The translations under genes and the position numbers were made by a program. Of a stretch of DNA of 8,830 bases, positions 1 through 6,459 are shown piece by piece. Each line of letters begins with the position of its first letter. Within the stretch, counting starts at the first letter, position 1. The DNA comes from Anaerolineae bacterium (GTDB lineage: Bacteria; Chloroflexota; Anaerolineae; B4-G1; SLSP01): NCBI GenBank assembly GCA_016934645.1, contig JAFGSL010000443.1:1-8830 (forward strand), given 5' to 3'. Below the pieces are notes generated by a model that was not told the DNA's origin, searched no databases, and was given only the letters and a program-made list of their open reading frames with translations.

Positions 1-2199
1 GGCGCTGACGAGGGCTTCATTCGCACCAACTTCGCTGATACCGCGTTCTGGGACCCCGTGGTGCGCACCAATGAAAACGGGCGCGCGCAGGTGGAGGTGA
101 AACTGCCCGACAATCTGACGACGTGGCGCATGCAGGCGCGGGGCATCACCGCTGAGACCCTTGTGGGACGCACCGATGTGGATGTGCTCAGCACGCTCGA
201 CCTGCTCGTGCGGCCCGTGTTGCCGCGCTTCTTCGTCGTGGGTGACCAGGCGGAGATTGCGACCATCGTCCACAACAACACCGGCGCGGCGGTTTTTGCC
301 GACGTGACGCTGACCGTCGAGGGGCTGGAAGTGGCAGGCGCGACGCAGCAGACGGTGGATATCCCAGCGGGTGACAAGGTCAAAGTTGTGTGGCCGGTCA
401 CGGTGCTGCCAGGCGAGCAGGTCGTCGTGCGGATGGAAGCCCGCGCGGATAGCTACTACGACGGACGCGAGGACACCTTGCCCGTCTACCGCTATTCGAC
501 GCCGGAGATCGTGGGGACCGCCGGGCGGCTCGCCGGACCGGAAATACGCCAGGAGATCGTCCAACTACCGCGTGACTTCGATCCCACGCAGGGCGAACTG
601 ATCGTGCACGTCGACGCGTCGCTGACCGGGGTGGAGGCGGAGTCCATGGATTACCTGGAACACTATCCCTACGAGTGCGTCGAACAGACCGTCAGCCGCT
701 TCCTGCCCAATGTCCTCACTTACCAGGCCTTGCAGGAAATGGACATCACGCGGCCCGGCCTCAAAGAAAAGCTGACCGAACAGGTCGGCGTGGCGCTGCA
801 ACGCCTCTACGCGCAGCAGAAGTACGACGGCGGGTGGGCGTGGTGGCTGTCCGATGACAGCAATCCCTATCTCACCGCTTACGTGCTGCAGGGGATGCTG
901 GAAGCACACCGCGCCGGGTTCACCGTGGATGTCGATGTGCTCCACAAGGGCGCGGGTTTCCTGCGCACCAGCCTCGTCTCTGTGGACGACAAGACGGCGC
1001 ACTGGCAGGCCAACCGTCTGGCGTACCAACTCTACGTCCTGGGCGAGTACGTCAACCTGGTGCGGGGCGCGGAAAAGGGCGGCGAGTTGAGCCGCGCCGT
1101 GCAACTTTTCGAGAACCGGCATCTGCTGGATCATTACGGGCGCGCGACGCTCGCCGTCGCCTTCGGGCTGCTTGATCCGGAGGAGAAGAGCCGCGTTGAC
1201 ACGCTGCTCTCCGATCTCACCAGAGCCGCCATCTACAGTGCCACTGGCACGCACTGGGAAGAGGCCGAACCCGATTACTGGAATATGAACACCGACATCC
1301 GCACCACGGCCATCGCGCTCTGGGCGATGGCGCGTCATAATCCGGAGAGCGACCTGCTGCCCAACGTCGTCCGCTGGCTGATAAACGTCCGCAAGGAAGG
1401 CTACTGGGGCACAACACAATCCACCTCGTGGTCGCTGATGGCGCTGGTGGCCTATATGCGTGCGACGGGCGAATTGCGCGGCGAGTACAGCTACGTCGTC
1501 ACGCTCAACGGCGAGATACTACTCACCGGCGATGTCGATGCATCGAGCATCGACGACAGCAAACAGACGGGTGTTCCCATCGCGCACTTGCTGGTGGACG
1601 AGGCGAACCGGCTTGTCATCGAACGTCTCCCGGCATCGGGTGGGCAGTCCGGCGAGGGGCAGCTTTACTACACCGCGCAGTTGCGCTACTTCCTGCCCGT
1701 CGATCAGGTACAGGCCTTGGATCGCGGCATTATCATCGCGCGGCAATACAGCCCTGTGGATGATCCGGACACCTACGTTGAAGGGGCGCAGGTCGGCGAC
1801 GTGATCCGCGTGAAGCTCACCGTCATCGCGCCCACCGACCTGTACTACGTCGTCGTCGAAGATCCGCTGCCTGCGGGCTGCGAGGCAGTGGACGCCAACC
1901 TCAATACGACGAGCGTCGTCGGCGAGCGGCCCGCCGTGCGCAACCTCACTCTGGAGGAAGAGAATGCCTGGTATCGCTGGTACGGCTGGGGCTGGTGGTG
2001 GTTCTCCCATTCGGAGATCCGTGACGAAAAGGTCGCCCTCTTCGCCACCTACCTGCCGCGCGGCACCTACGAGTACAGCTACATCATGCGCGCCAGTGTC
2101 CCGGGGACGTACAACGTGATCCCGGCGACGGCGTCCCAGATGTACTTTCCGGAGGTTTTTGGCAGGAGCGACGGGGGACGGTTTGTAGTGGGAGAGTAA
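1..2199 (+). CDS. Bacterial alpha-2-macroglobulin family protein, C-terminal part (5' end outside the window)
   Basis: The frame is open from base 1, so the gene starts upstream; 732 codons and the TAA stop are visible. Bacterial alpha-2-macroglobulins are envelope proteins, usually about 1,500-2,000 residues, thought to trap attacking proteases. Codons 11-40 hold the family's signature (NFADTAFWDP, then LPDNLTTWR). A beta-rich macroglobulin domain follows. The thioester motif Tyr-Glu-Cys226-Val-Glu-Gln229 (bases 676-687) is intact and opens an alpha-toroid domain running to about codon 485 (for example KYDGGWAWW near 272-280). The remainder is the C-terminal beta domains, with the typical ending GTYNVIPATASQMYFPEVFGRS. 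A Trp/Tyr-rich stretch lies at codons 657-668. Signal peptide and bait region would be off the left edge and cannot be judged. An internal GTG at 58 is not a credible start because homology continues before it. Family assignment is secure; the protease-trap role is family knowledge. Confidence 0.93.
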   Translation, partial: GADEGFIRTNFADTAFWDPVVRTNENGRAQVEVKLPDNLTTWRMQARGITAETLVGRTDVDVLSTLDLLVRPVLPRFFVVGDQAEIATIVHNNTGAAVFADVTLTVEGLEVAGATQQTVDIPAGDKVKVVWPVTVLPGEQVVVRMEARADSYYDGREDTLPVYRYSTPEIVGTAGRLAGPEIRQEIVQLPRDFDPTQGELIVHVDASLTGVEAESMDYLEHYPYECVEQTVSRFLPNVLTYQALQEMDITRPGLKEKLTEQVGVALQRLYAQQKYDGGWAWWLSDDSNPYLTAYVLQGMLEAHRAGFTVDVDVLHKGAGFLRTSLVSVDDKTAHWQANRLAYQLYVLGEYVNLVRGAEKGGELSRAVQLFENRHLLDHYGRATLAVAFGLLDPEEKSRVDTLLSDLTRAAIYSATGTHWEEAEPDYWNMNTDIRTTAIALWAMARHNPESDLLPNVVRWLINVRKEGYWGTTQSTSWSLMALVAYMRATGELRGEYSYVVTLNGEILLTGDVDASSIDDSKQTGVPIAHLLVDEANRLVIERLPASGGQSGEGQLYYTAQLRYFLPVDQVQALDRGIIIARQYSPVDDPDTYVEGAQVGDVIRVKLTVIAPTDLYYVVVEDPLPAGCEAVDANLNTTSVVGERPAVRNLTLEEENAWYRWYGWGWWWFSHSEIRDEKVALFATYLPRGTYEYSYIMRASVPGTYNVIPATASQMYFPEVFGRSDGGRFVVGE

Positions 2200-2244
2200 A
2201 TTGTCTGTCTTTGGTAACATTTTACATGATAGAAAGCACGCTAT

Positions 2245-2272
2245 TTGAAGCTATTCCGTTCTATGCTATGAT
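2245..2272 (+). promoter_or_regulatory. Sigma-70-type promoter with extended -10 for the amidohydrolase-CYTH gene
   Basis: TTGAAG (2245-2250) matches the -35 consensus at four of six bases. TATGAT (2267-2272) matches the -10 consensus at five of six. The spacer is 16 bp, and TGC just before the -10 box gives an extended -10 (TGn). Transcription would start near 2279, leaving a leader of about 20 nt that is nearly all ribosome binding site. The surrounding gap 2200-2298 is clearly AT-richer than the flanking genes. No operator palindrome or riboswitch-sized leader is present. Confidence 0.6.
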
Positions 2273-2284
2273 GGATCAAACAGC

Positions 2285-2290
2285 AGGAGG
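2285..2290 (+). promoter_or_regulatory. Consensus Shine-Dalgarno site AGGAGG
   Basis: A perfect AGGAGG lies 8 nt before the ATG at 2299 and fixes that start. It is the strongest ribosome binding site in the window; most of the other genes have weak or absent ones. Confidence 0.8.
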
Positions 2291-2298
2291 CAGCCAAA

Positions 2299-4287
2299 AT
2301 GGACAATGAAGCGAAAACCACTGTCGATAAGCTGATTACCGCAGATTTCGTGATGACAATGAATCCCACATACGACATCTACACGCCCGGTGCTGTCGCG
2401 GTGATGGGTGACAGCATCGTCGCTGTTGGTCCATGCGACACCTTGACCGCTGCTTATACTGCCAAAGAGTGGGTGGACGCCGGCAATGCTGTGGTGATGC
2501 CGGGATTTGTCAACACGCACGGCCACGCACCGATGACACTGCTGCGCGCCTTGGTCGATGATCTGCGATTGGACGTGTGGCTAATGGGCTACATGATGCC
2601 GGTAGAAGGAAACTTCGTCAACCCGAATTTCTGCTGGATGGGCACACAATTGGCTGCCGCCGAGATGATCCATTCCGGCACAACGACGTTCATGGATATG
2701 TATTACTTCGAGGAAGCCATCGCCGATTCTGCGGTACAAGCCGGGTTGCGGGCGGTGTGTGCGCAGAGCGTGCTCAGGTTCCCTACACCGGATGCGGGCA
2801 GCTACGAAGAGGGTCTGGCGCGCTCTCGCGATTATCTGGTACGCTGGAAAAACCACCCGCTTATCGTGCCAGCAATCGCGCCGCACGCTCCCTACACCAT
2901 CACCCCGGACCTGCTGGAATCCGCCGTGAGGCTGGCGTTGGAATACGACGCACCGTTACACATCCATGTCGCAGAGACATCTCAGGAAGTGGAGGACCAT
3001 CGCAAGGAGTACGGCATCCCGCCCGTGGCCTGGTTGAAAAAGTTGGGCGTCTTCGAGGCGAAAACAACGGCAGCGCACTGCGTCCACCTGGATGAAGGCG
3101 AGATGCGCACGTTGCAACATTACAATGTCGGTGTGGCACACAATCCAAGTAGCAACATGAAACTCGCCAGCGGTATGGCGCCAGTTGCCCGGATGCTGGA
3201 AATGGGGATCAATGTGGGTATCGGCACCGACGGCGCGGCGAGCAATAACGATCTGGATATGATCGAGGAACTGCGCCTAGCGAGCTTCCTCGCCAAAGTC
3301 TCCACGATGAACCCGACGGTGCTCCCCGCGCGGCAGGTGATTGAGATGGCGACGATTATGGGTGCACGGGCGATGCACATCGATCACCTTACAGGTTCGC
3401 TCGAGGCCGAAAAACGCGCTGACCTGATCGTCGTCTCCATGGATGATGCCCGGCACATGCCCTACTTCCGCCACTTCGCCGACAGTCTCTACGGGCGATT
3501 GGCTTACGCGATGAACCAGGAAGATGTCCGCGACGTGATGGTCAACGGGGTATGGCTGATGCGCGATCGCCATTTACTCACAGTAGACGTGGAAGCGCTG
3601 CGCGAAGAGACGACGCTACTGGCGCAGAAGATTGATGCCTTCCTCATCCGTCGCGAGGAGAGCGTGTTGAACAAACTCGTCGCCATCGGCGGGGTAGCGC
3701 AGGACAAGACCTTCGAGGTACAGGTGAAGGTGCGCAGTGACGATCTGACCTCGCTGAAACTGCGCCTGCACGCCTCACCGGATATTACCTTCCTCCGTGG
3801 CTCACAGCGCAACCAGTACGACACCTACTTCATCTTCGATGATCAATGGGAAAGCCGGCTGCGTTATCGTGAGGACGAGGTCCGCCACCTGGATACAAAC
3901 GAGCTGATCGACGTCATCTACCGCCTTACGCTGACGACAACGGCAAAAGAGCGCGAGTACGAGTGTTCAGTGCTGCTCTCTCGCTCACGTTTCGATGCGT
4001 TGGCCACGCGCAGCCTGCGCTTCTACCAGGAATATTTCAAGCCGGAACGCATTATCGAGATCCACAAGACACGCCGCCGCTACCATATCCGTTATGGCGG
4101 CACTGACTTTGCGCTGAACCTGGATCACATCCTCAAGCCAGAGGACGGTGGCTCGTTCCTGGAGATCAAAAGCCGCACATGGTCGCGGCAAGACGCCGAG
4201 CGCAAGGCATCGCTCATCGGCGAACTGCTCAAGGCGCTCAAGGTGCCCGATGAAGCATTGATTCGAGCGGAGTACGTGGATCTATAG
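2299..4287 (+). CDS. Amidohydrolase (MTA/SAH/adenosine deaminase type) fused to a C-terminal CYTH domain
   Basis: Residues 1 to about 440 form a cyclic-amidohydrolase TIM barrel with flanking beta sandwich. The metal set is complete: His74 and His76 (THGH), His223 (HIHVAET), His260 (AAHCVH) and Asp311 (GTDGAASNNDLD). Glu226 is the likely proton shuttle, and His196 (APHAPYT) matches the substrate-contact His of MTA/SAH deaminases. It probably hydrolyses the exocyclic amine of an adenine nucleoside or a related heterocycle; the exact substrate cannot be read. After a charged linker (about 441-469), residues 470-655 look like a CYTH/triphosphate-tunnel domain: FEVQVKVR in strand 1, QYDTYFIFDD, RLRYRED (520-526), HKTRRRYHI and LDHI..GSFLEIKSRTWS, ending in the usual helix KASLIGELLKAL. 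Stand-alone amidohydrolases of this family are about 430-470 residues, so the extra 200 are a real extension in one uninterrupted frame. It has its own promoter and strong ribosome site and appears monocistronic, meeting the next gene tail to tail. The deaminase domain is very secure, the CYTH call good. Confidence 0.88.
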   Translation: MDNEAKTTVDKLITADFVMTMNPTYDIYTPGAVAVMGDSIVAVGPCDTLTAAYTAKEWVDAGNAVVMPGFVNTHGHAPMTLLRALVDDLRLDVWLMGYMMPVEGNFVNPNFCWMGTQLAAAEMIHSGTTTFMDMYYFEEAIADSAVQAGLRAVCAQSVLRFPTPDAGSYEEGLARSRDYLVRWKNHPLIVPAIAPHAPYTITPDLLESAVRLALEYDAPLHIHVAETSQEVEDHRKEYGIPPVAWLKKLGVFEAKTTAAHCVHLDEGEMRTLQHYNVGVAHNPSSNMKLASGMAPVARMLEMGINVGIGTDGAASNNDLDMIEELRLASFLAKVSTMNPTVLPARQVIEMATIMGARAMHIDHLTGSLEAEKRADLIVVSMDDARHMPYFRHFADSLYGRLAYAMNQEDVRDVMVNGVWLMRDRHLLTVDVEALREETTLLAQKIDAFLIRREESVLNKLVAIGGVAQDKTFEVQVKVRSDDLTSLKLRLHASPDITFLRGSQRNQYDTYFIFDDQWESRLRYREDEVRHLDTNELIDVIYRLTLTTTAKEREYECSVLLSRSRFDALATRSLRFYQEYFKPERIIEIHKTRRRYHIRYGGTDFALNLDHILKPEDGGSFLEIKSRTWSRQDAERKASLIGELLKALKVPDEALIRAEYVDL

Positions 4288-4304
4288 GAACGCCGAACGT
4301 CAAT

Positions 4305-5456
4305 TCACCAGTTCCTTGAATCCGGCACGTCCATCCAAGCGCCGCCCTCGGCAATGGACAGTTGGCTAATCAAACCCGGCAATGTCATATCCATCGCCTC
4401 GTGGATGCCGATGGGGCACGGTGTGCCTTCGACGATGCTTTTCACGAAATCCAACACCTCGAAGTAATCGCCACCGCCATGCCCGGCCTTGAGCGCGGCC
4501 TCAGGCGGATCGCGCCATAGCTCCGGCATGTAGTCCTCTTCGAGATCGAATAAATCGATCCATGTGTCTTTGTCTTTGCAGATATCGGCCAACCAGATTT
4601 TGTGCGGTTGTCCGGGAACTCGCGCCGATTCAAACGCGCCCTTCGTCCCTTGCAATATATGGTTGTGCATCGCGTGGGGACGTTCCGAGAGCATGTCCAC
4701 GCGGATTTTGATCAACGCGCCACGCGCAGTTTTGCACAGCATCACGCAACTATCCTGGTTCTCGTAAAGGTCACCGCGAGGGTCGCGATAATGATGACCG
4801 CTACCCTCACTACTCACGCGCACCACGCGATCTGCCGGTTTCCCCGGTTCCGCCGACGATCCCGGCCCTGCCGTCAACCACTGCAAGATCGGCCCAAGGC
4901 TGTGCGTGCCGTAGGTGACACCGTCGATGCCCGTCTGCCAGCGCCGCCGCCACGGGGTGATCTCGTTGAGTTCCTTCAGTTCGTGGATGTACTCGCCCTC
5001 GGCGTAATAGACCTCACCGAAGAACCCGCGCCGCACCAGCTCCTTGACCAGCACGATCGGGCGGGCGTAGGTGTAGTTTTCAGCCATCATATAGACGGCT
5101 GACGAACGTTTGGTAGCTTCGACCAACGCGCGGCTTTCGTCTATCGAAACTCCCGCCGTGACCTCGCTGAGCACGTGCACATTGCGTTCCAGGGCGGCGA
5201 TGGCTTGTGGCGCATGGTACTGCATCGGGGTGCCGATGACGACCGCATCGATGTCGGACTTTGCCAGCATCTCGTCGTAGTCGGTATATGTCTCAGTTGC
5301 GCCAAGGACGCGCGCGGCTTCAGCCAACGCCTCTTGGCGCACATCGCACACGGCGTGGATGCGCGTCACCGGATGCGCTTCGAAAGCCGCGCGGAAGCTC
5401 GCGCCGCGCCCTGCCGCGCCCACAATGCCGATGTTCAACTTTTCGATCAGCGCCAT
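4305..5456 (-). CDS. Gfo/Idh/MocA-family NAD(P)-dependent oxidoreductase, GH109-like
   Basis: A 383-residue cytosolic protein with no signal peptide. The N-terminal Rossmann fold carries the dinucleotide loop G10-x-x-G13-x-x-G16-R-G in IGIVGAAGRG, followed by CDVR (37-40) at the end of strand 2. The C-terminal alpha/beta domain contains TYGTHSLGPILQWL (181-194, with His185) and ILQGTKGAFES (267-277), resembling the GH109 branch that uses NAD+ to cleave glycosides by transient C3 oxidation. The usual Glu-Lys-Pro of this superfamily is replaced by SEVTAG (97-102), as in a sizeable subgroup with SEVPA. Substrate is therefore uncertain: a sugar, cyclitol or amino-sugar derivative. The ATG at 5456 has AAGAGGA 7 nt upstream. 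It lies 30 bp after ribF on the same strand and may be the last gene of that transcript. The 17-bp gap to the convergent amidohydrolase gene has no convincing terminator. Confidence 0.88.
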   Translation of the reverse strand: MALIEKLNIGIVGAAGRGASFRAAFEAHPVTRIHAVCDVRQEALAEAARVLGATETYTDYDEMLAKSDIDAVVIGTPMQYHAPQAIAALERNVHVLSEVTAGVSIDESRALVEATKRSSAVYMMAENYTYARPIVLVKELVRRGFFGEVYYAEGEYIHELKELNEITPWRRRWQTGIDGVTYGTHSLGPILQWLTAGPGSSAEPGKPADRVVRVSSEGSGHHYRDPRGDLYENQDSCVMLCKTARGALIKIRVDMLSERPHAMHNHILQGTKGAFESARVPGQPHKIWLADICKDKDTWIDLFDLEEDYMPELWRDPPEAALKAGHGGGDYFEVLDFVKSIVEGTPCPIGIHEAMDMTLPGLISQLSIAEGGAWMDVPDSRNW

Positions 5457-5463
5457 AGCACTA

Positions 5464-5470
5464 TCCTCTT
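5464..5470 (-). promoter_or_regulatory. Ribosome binding site of the Gfo/Idh/MocA gene
   Basis: On the minus strand AAGAGGA lies 7 nt before the ATG at 5456. It falls inside the 30-bp ribF-oxidoreductase gap, which supports translation from a shared message. Confidence 0.6.
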
Positions 5471-5486
5471 TTCGCTAGATTCCGGT

Positions 5487-6413
5487 CTATCCGTTGCGTT
5501 GTAACCACGCGCGAGCGTCGGCCTCATCCCTGCGGATTTGCGCCACCAACGCTTCCACTGATGAGAAGCGCAGTTCCTCGCGTAGCCGGTGTAGAAAATC
5601 CAGTTGTAGCGGTTCGTCATAGATATCACGCGAAAAATCGAGCAGGTGCGCTTCGACGGTAGGTGGGTAGTGATCAAACGTGGGCCGTGTGCCGACGTTG
5701 ACAATCGCATCAAAAGGTTCACCGCGCACATACACCCGGCAGATGTAGATGCCATTTGCTGGCAGGAGCCGGTTCTCGGGAATACGCAGATTTGCGGTGG
5801 GGAATCCTATGACGCGCCCACGTTGTTGGCCATGCTCGACGACACCGCTCAACCGGTAAGTATGTCCCAGGCAGTCATTGGCCTGATCCAGGTTCCCGGC
5901 TTTCAAGGCGTGACGGATGCGGCTGCTGCGGACGGAGCGACCATCCCAACAGAGGGTTTCACCGAACTGATAGACCACAAATCCCAGCCGCGCGCCCATC
6001 GTTTCGAGAAAGGGGATGTTGCCTTCGTGGTTGTGACCCAGAGCAAAATCCGGGCCAACCCACAGTCCCGCCAGCGCCAGCTTCTCCACAAGCCAGGTGA
6101 CAAAATCCGTGGCCGGGATCACCGCCGTCTGGCGATCAAAGGGAAGCACGACCGCACCGTCCAATCCCAACGGGCGCATATAGTCGAGGCGCTCCTCCAA
6201 CGTGGAAAGCGCACCGTTAGTACCGTGCCCCAAAACCAGATGTGGCAGTGGATCGAAAGTCAGCACGACAGCCTGCATCCCGGCCTGTCGCGCTCCGGCC
6301 ACCATCCATCGAATCAAGGCTCGGTGCCCACGATGCACGCCGTCAAAGGCGCCAATCGTCAGTCCGGTTGGCCCGGCCAACGTTAAAGACTCGATATCCC
6401 GTCTGACCCACAT
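5487..6413 (-). CDS. ribF: Bifunctional riboflavin kinase / FAD synthetase RibF
   Basis: Phosphorylates riboflavin to FMN and adenylates FMN to FAD in the cytosol. From the ATG at 6413 the protein is 308 residues, the normal family length. The N-terminal nucleotidyltransferase-like FAD synthetase has TIGAFDGVHRGH (19-30, the GxFDGxHxGH motif), LTFDPLPH (51-58), VGPDFALGHNHEG (119-131) and VRSSRIRHALKAG (161-173). The C-terminal riboflavin kinase has HGQQRGRVIGFPTANL (194-209) with the PTAN motif, VNVGTRPTF (239-247), VEAHLLDF and the closing helix of the kinase domain. An in-frame TTG at 6419 would add Met-His; the ATG is preferred because the extra codons are not conserved in character and neither site has a Shine-Dalgarno sequence. 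It lies 44 bp after the methyltransferase and 30 bp before the oxidoreductase on one strand. Identification is secure; the exact start is open by two codons. Confidence 0.96.
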   Translation of the reverse strand: MWVRRDIESLTLAGPTGLTIGAFDGVHRGHRALIRWMVAGARQAGMQAVVLTFDPLPHLVLGHGTNGALSTLEERLDYMRPLGLDGAVVLPFDRQTAVIPATDFVTWLVEKLALAGLWVGPDFALGHNHEGNIPFLETMGARLGFVVYQFGETLCWDGRSVRSSRIRHALKAGNLDQANDCLGHTYRLSGVVEHGQQRGRVIGFPTANLRIPENRLLPANGIYICRVYVRGEPFDAIVNVGTRPTFDHYPPTVEAHLLDFSRDIYDEPLQLDFLHRLREELRFSSVEALVAQIRRDEADARAWLQRNG

Positions 6414-6424
6414 GTGCAAATTAA

Positions 6425-6459
6425 GAATTATGAATTACGAATAGCGAATTACGTAGTTC
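6425..6459. repeat. Degenerate 7-bp tandem repeat, consensus GAATTAY
   Basis: Consecutive heptamers read GAATTAT, GAATTAC, GAATAGC, GAATTAC, then a weaker GTAGTTC; the 7 bases before (6418-6424, AAATTAA) also fit loosely. The array fills nearly the whole gap between the methyltransferase stop (6458) and the ribF start (6413) and is far more AT-rich than its flanks. It resembles the short tandemly repeated heptamers found in cyanobacterial and Chloroflexota intergenic DNA. It leaves no Shine-Dalgarno sequence in front of ribF. Confidence 0.65.

Noticed and set aside
565..1419. Long minus-strand open frame (284 codons) opposite the macroglobulin gene
   Set aside because: It is antisense to an unambiguous conserved coding frame and has no recognisable motif; such shadows are expected at this GC content. 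The same holds for the minus-strand frame at 1519-2220.
2299..4287. Phage-defence deaminase comparable to RADAR (ATP-to-ITP editing)
   Set aside because: The amidohydrolase family and size differ from RdrB, there is no ATPase partner gene, and the surroundings are housekeeping genes. A nucleotide-linked role stays open but defence is not supported.
4286..4316. Possible terminator between the convergent genes (AGGAAC ... GTTCCT)
   Set aside because: Only 6 bp of stem with a 19-nt loop and no T-run; too weak to call.
5646..6386. Plus-strand open frame of 246 codons opposite ribF
   Set aside because: Antisense to the complete ribF with all its motifs; no family features.
6414..6457. FMN riboswitch before ribF
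   Set aside because: The gap is only 44 bp, is filled by a heptamer repeat, and has none of the conserved riboswitch cores.
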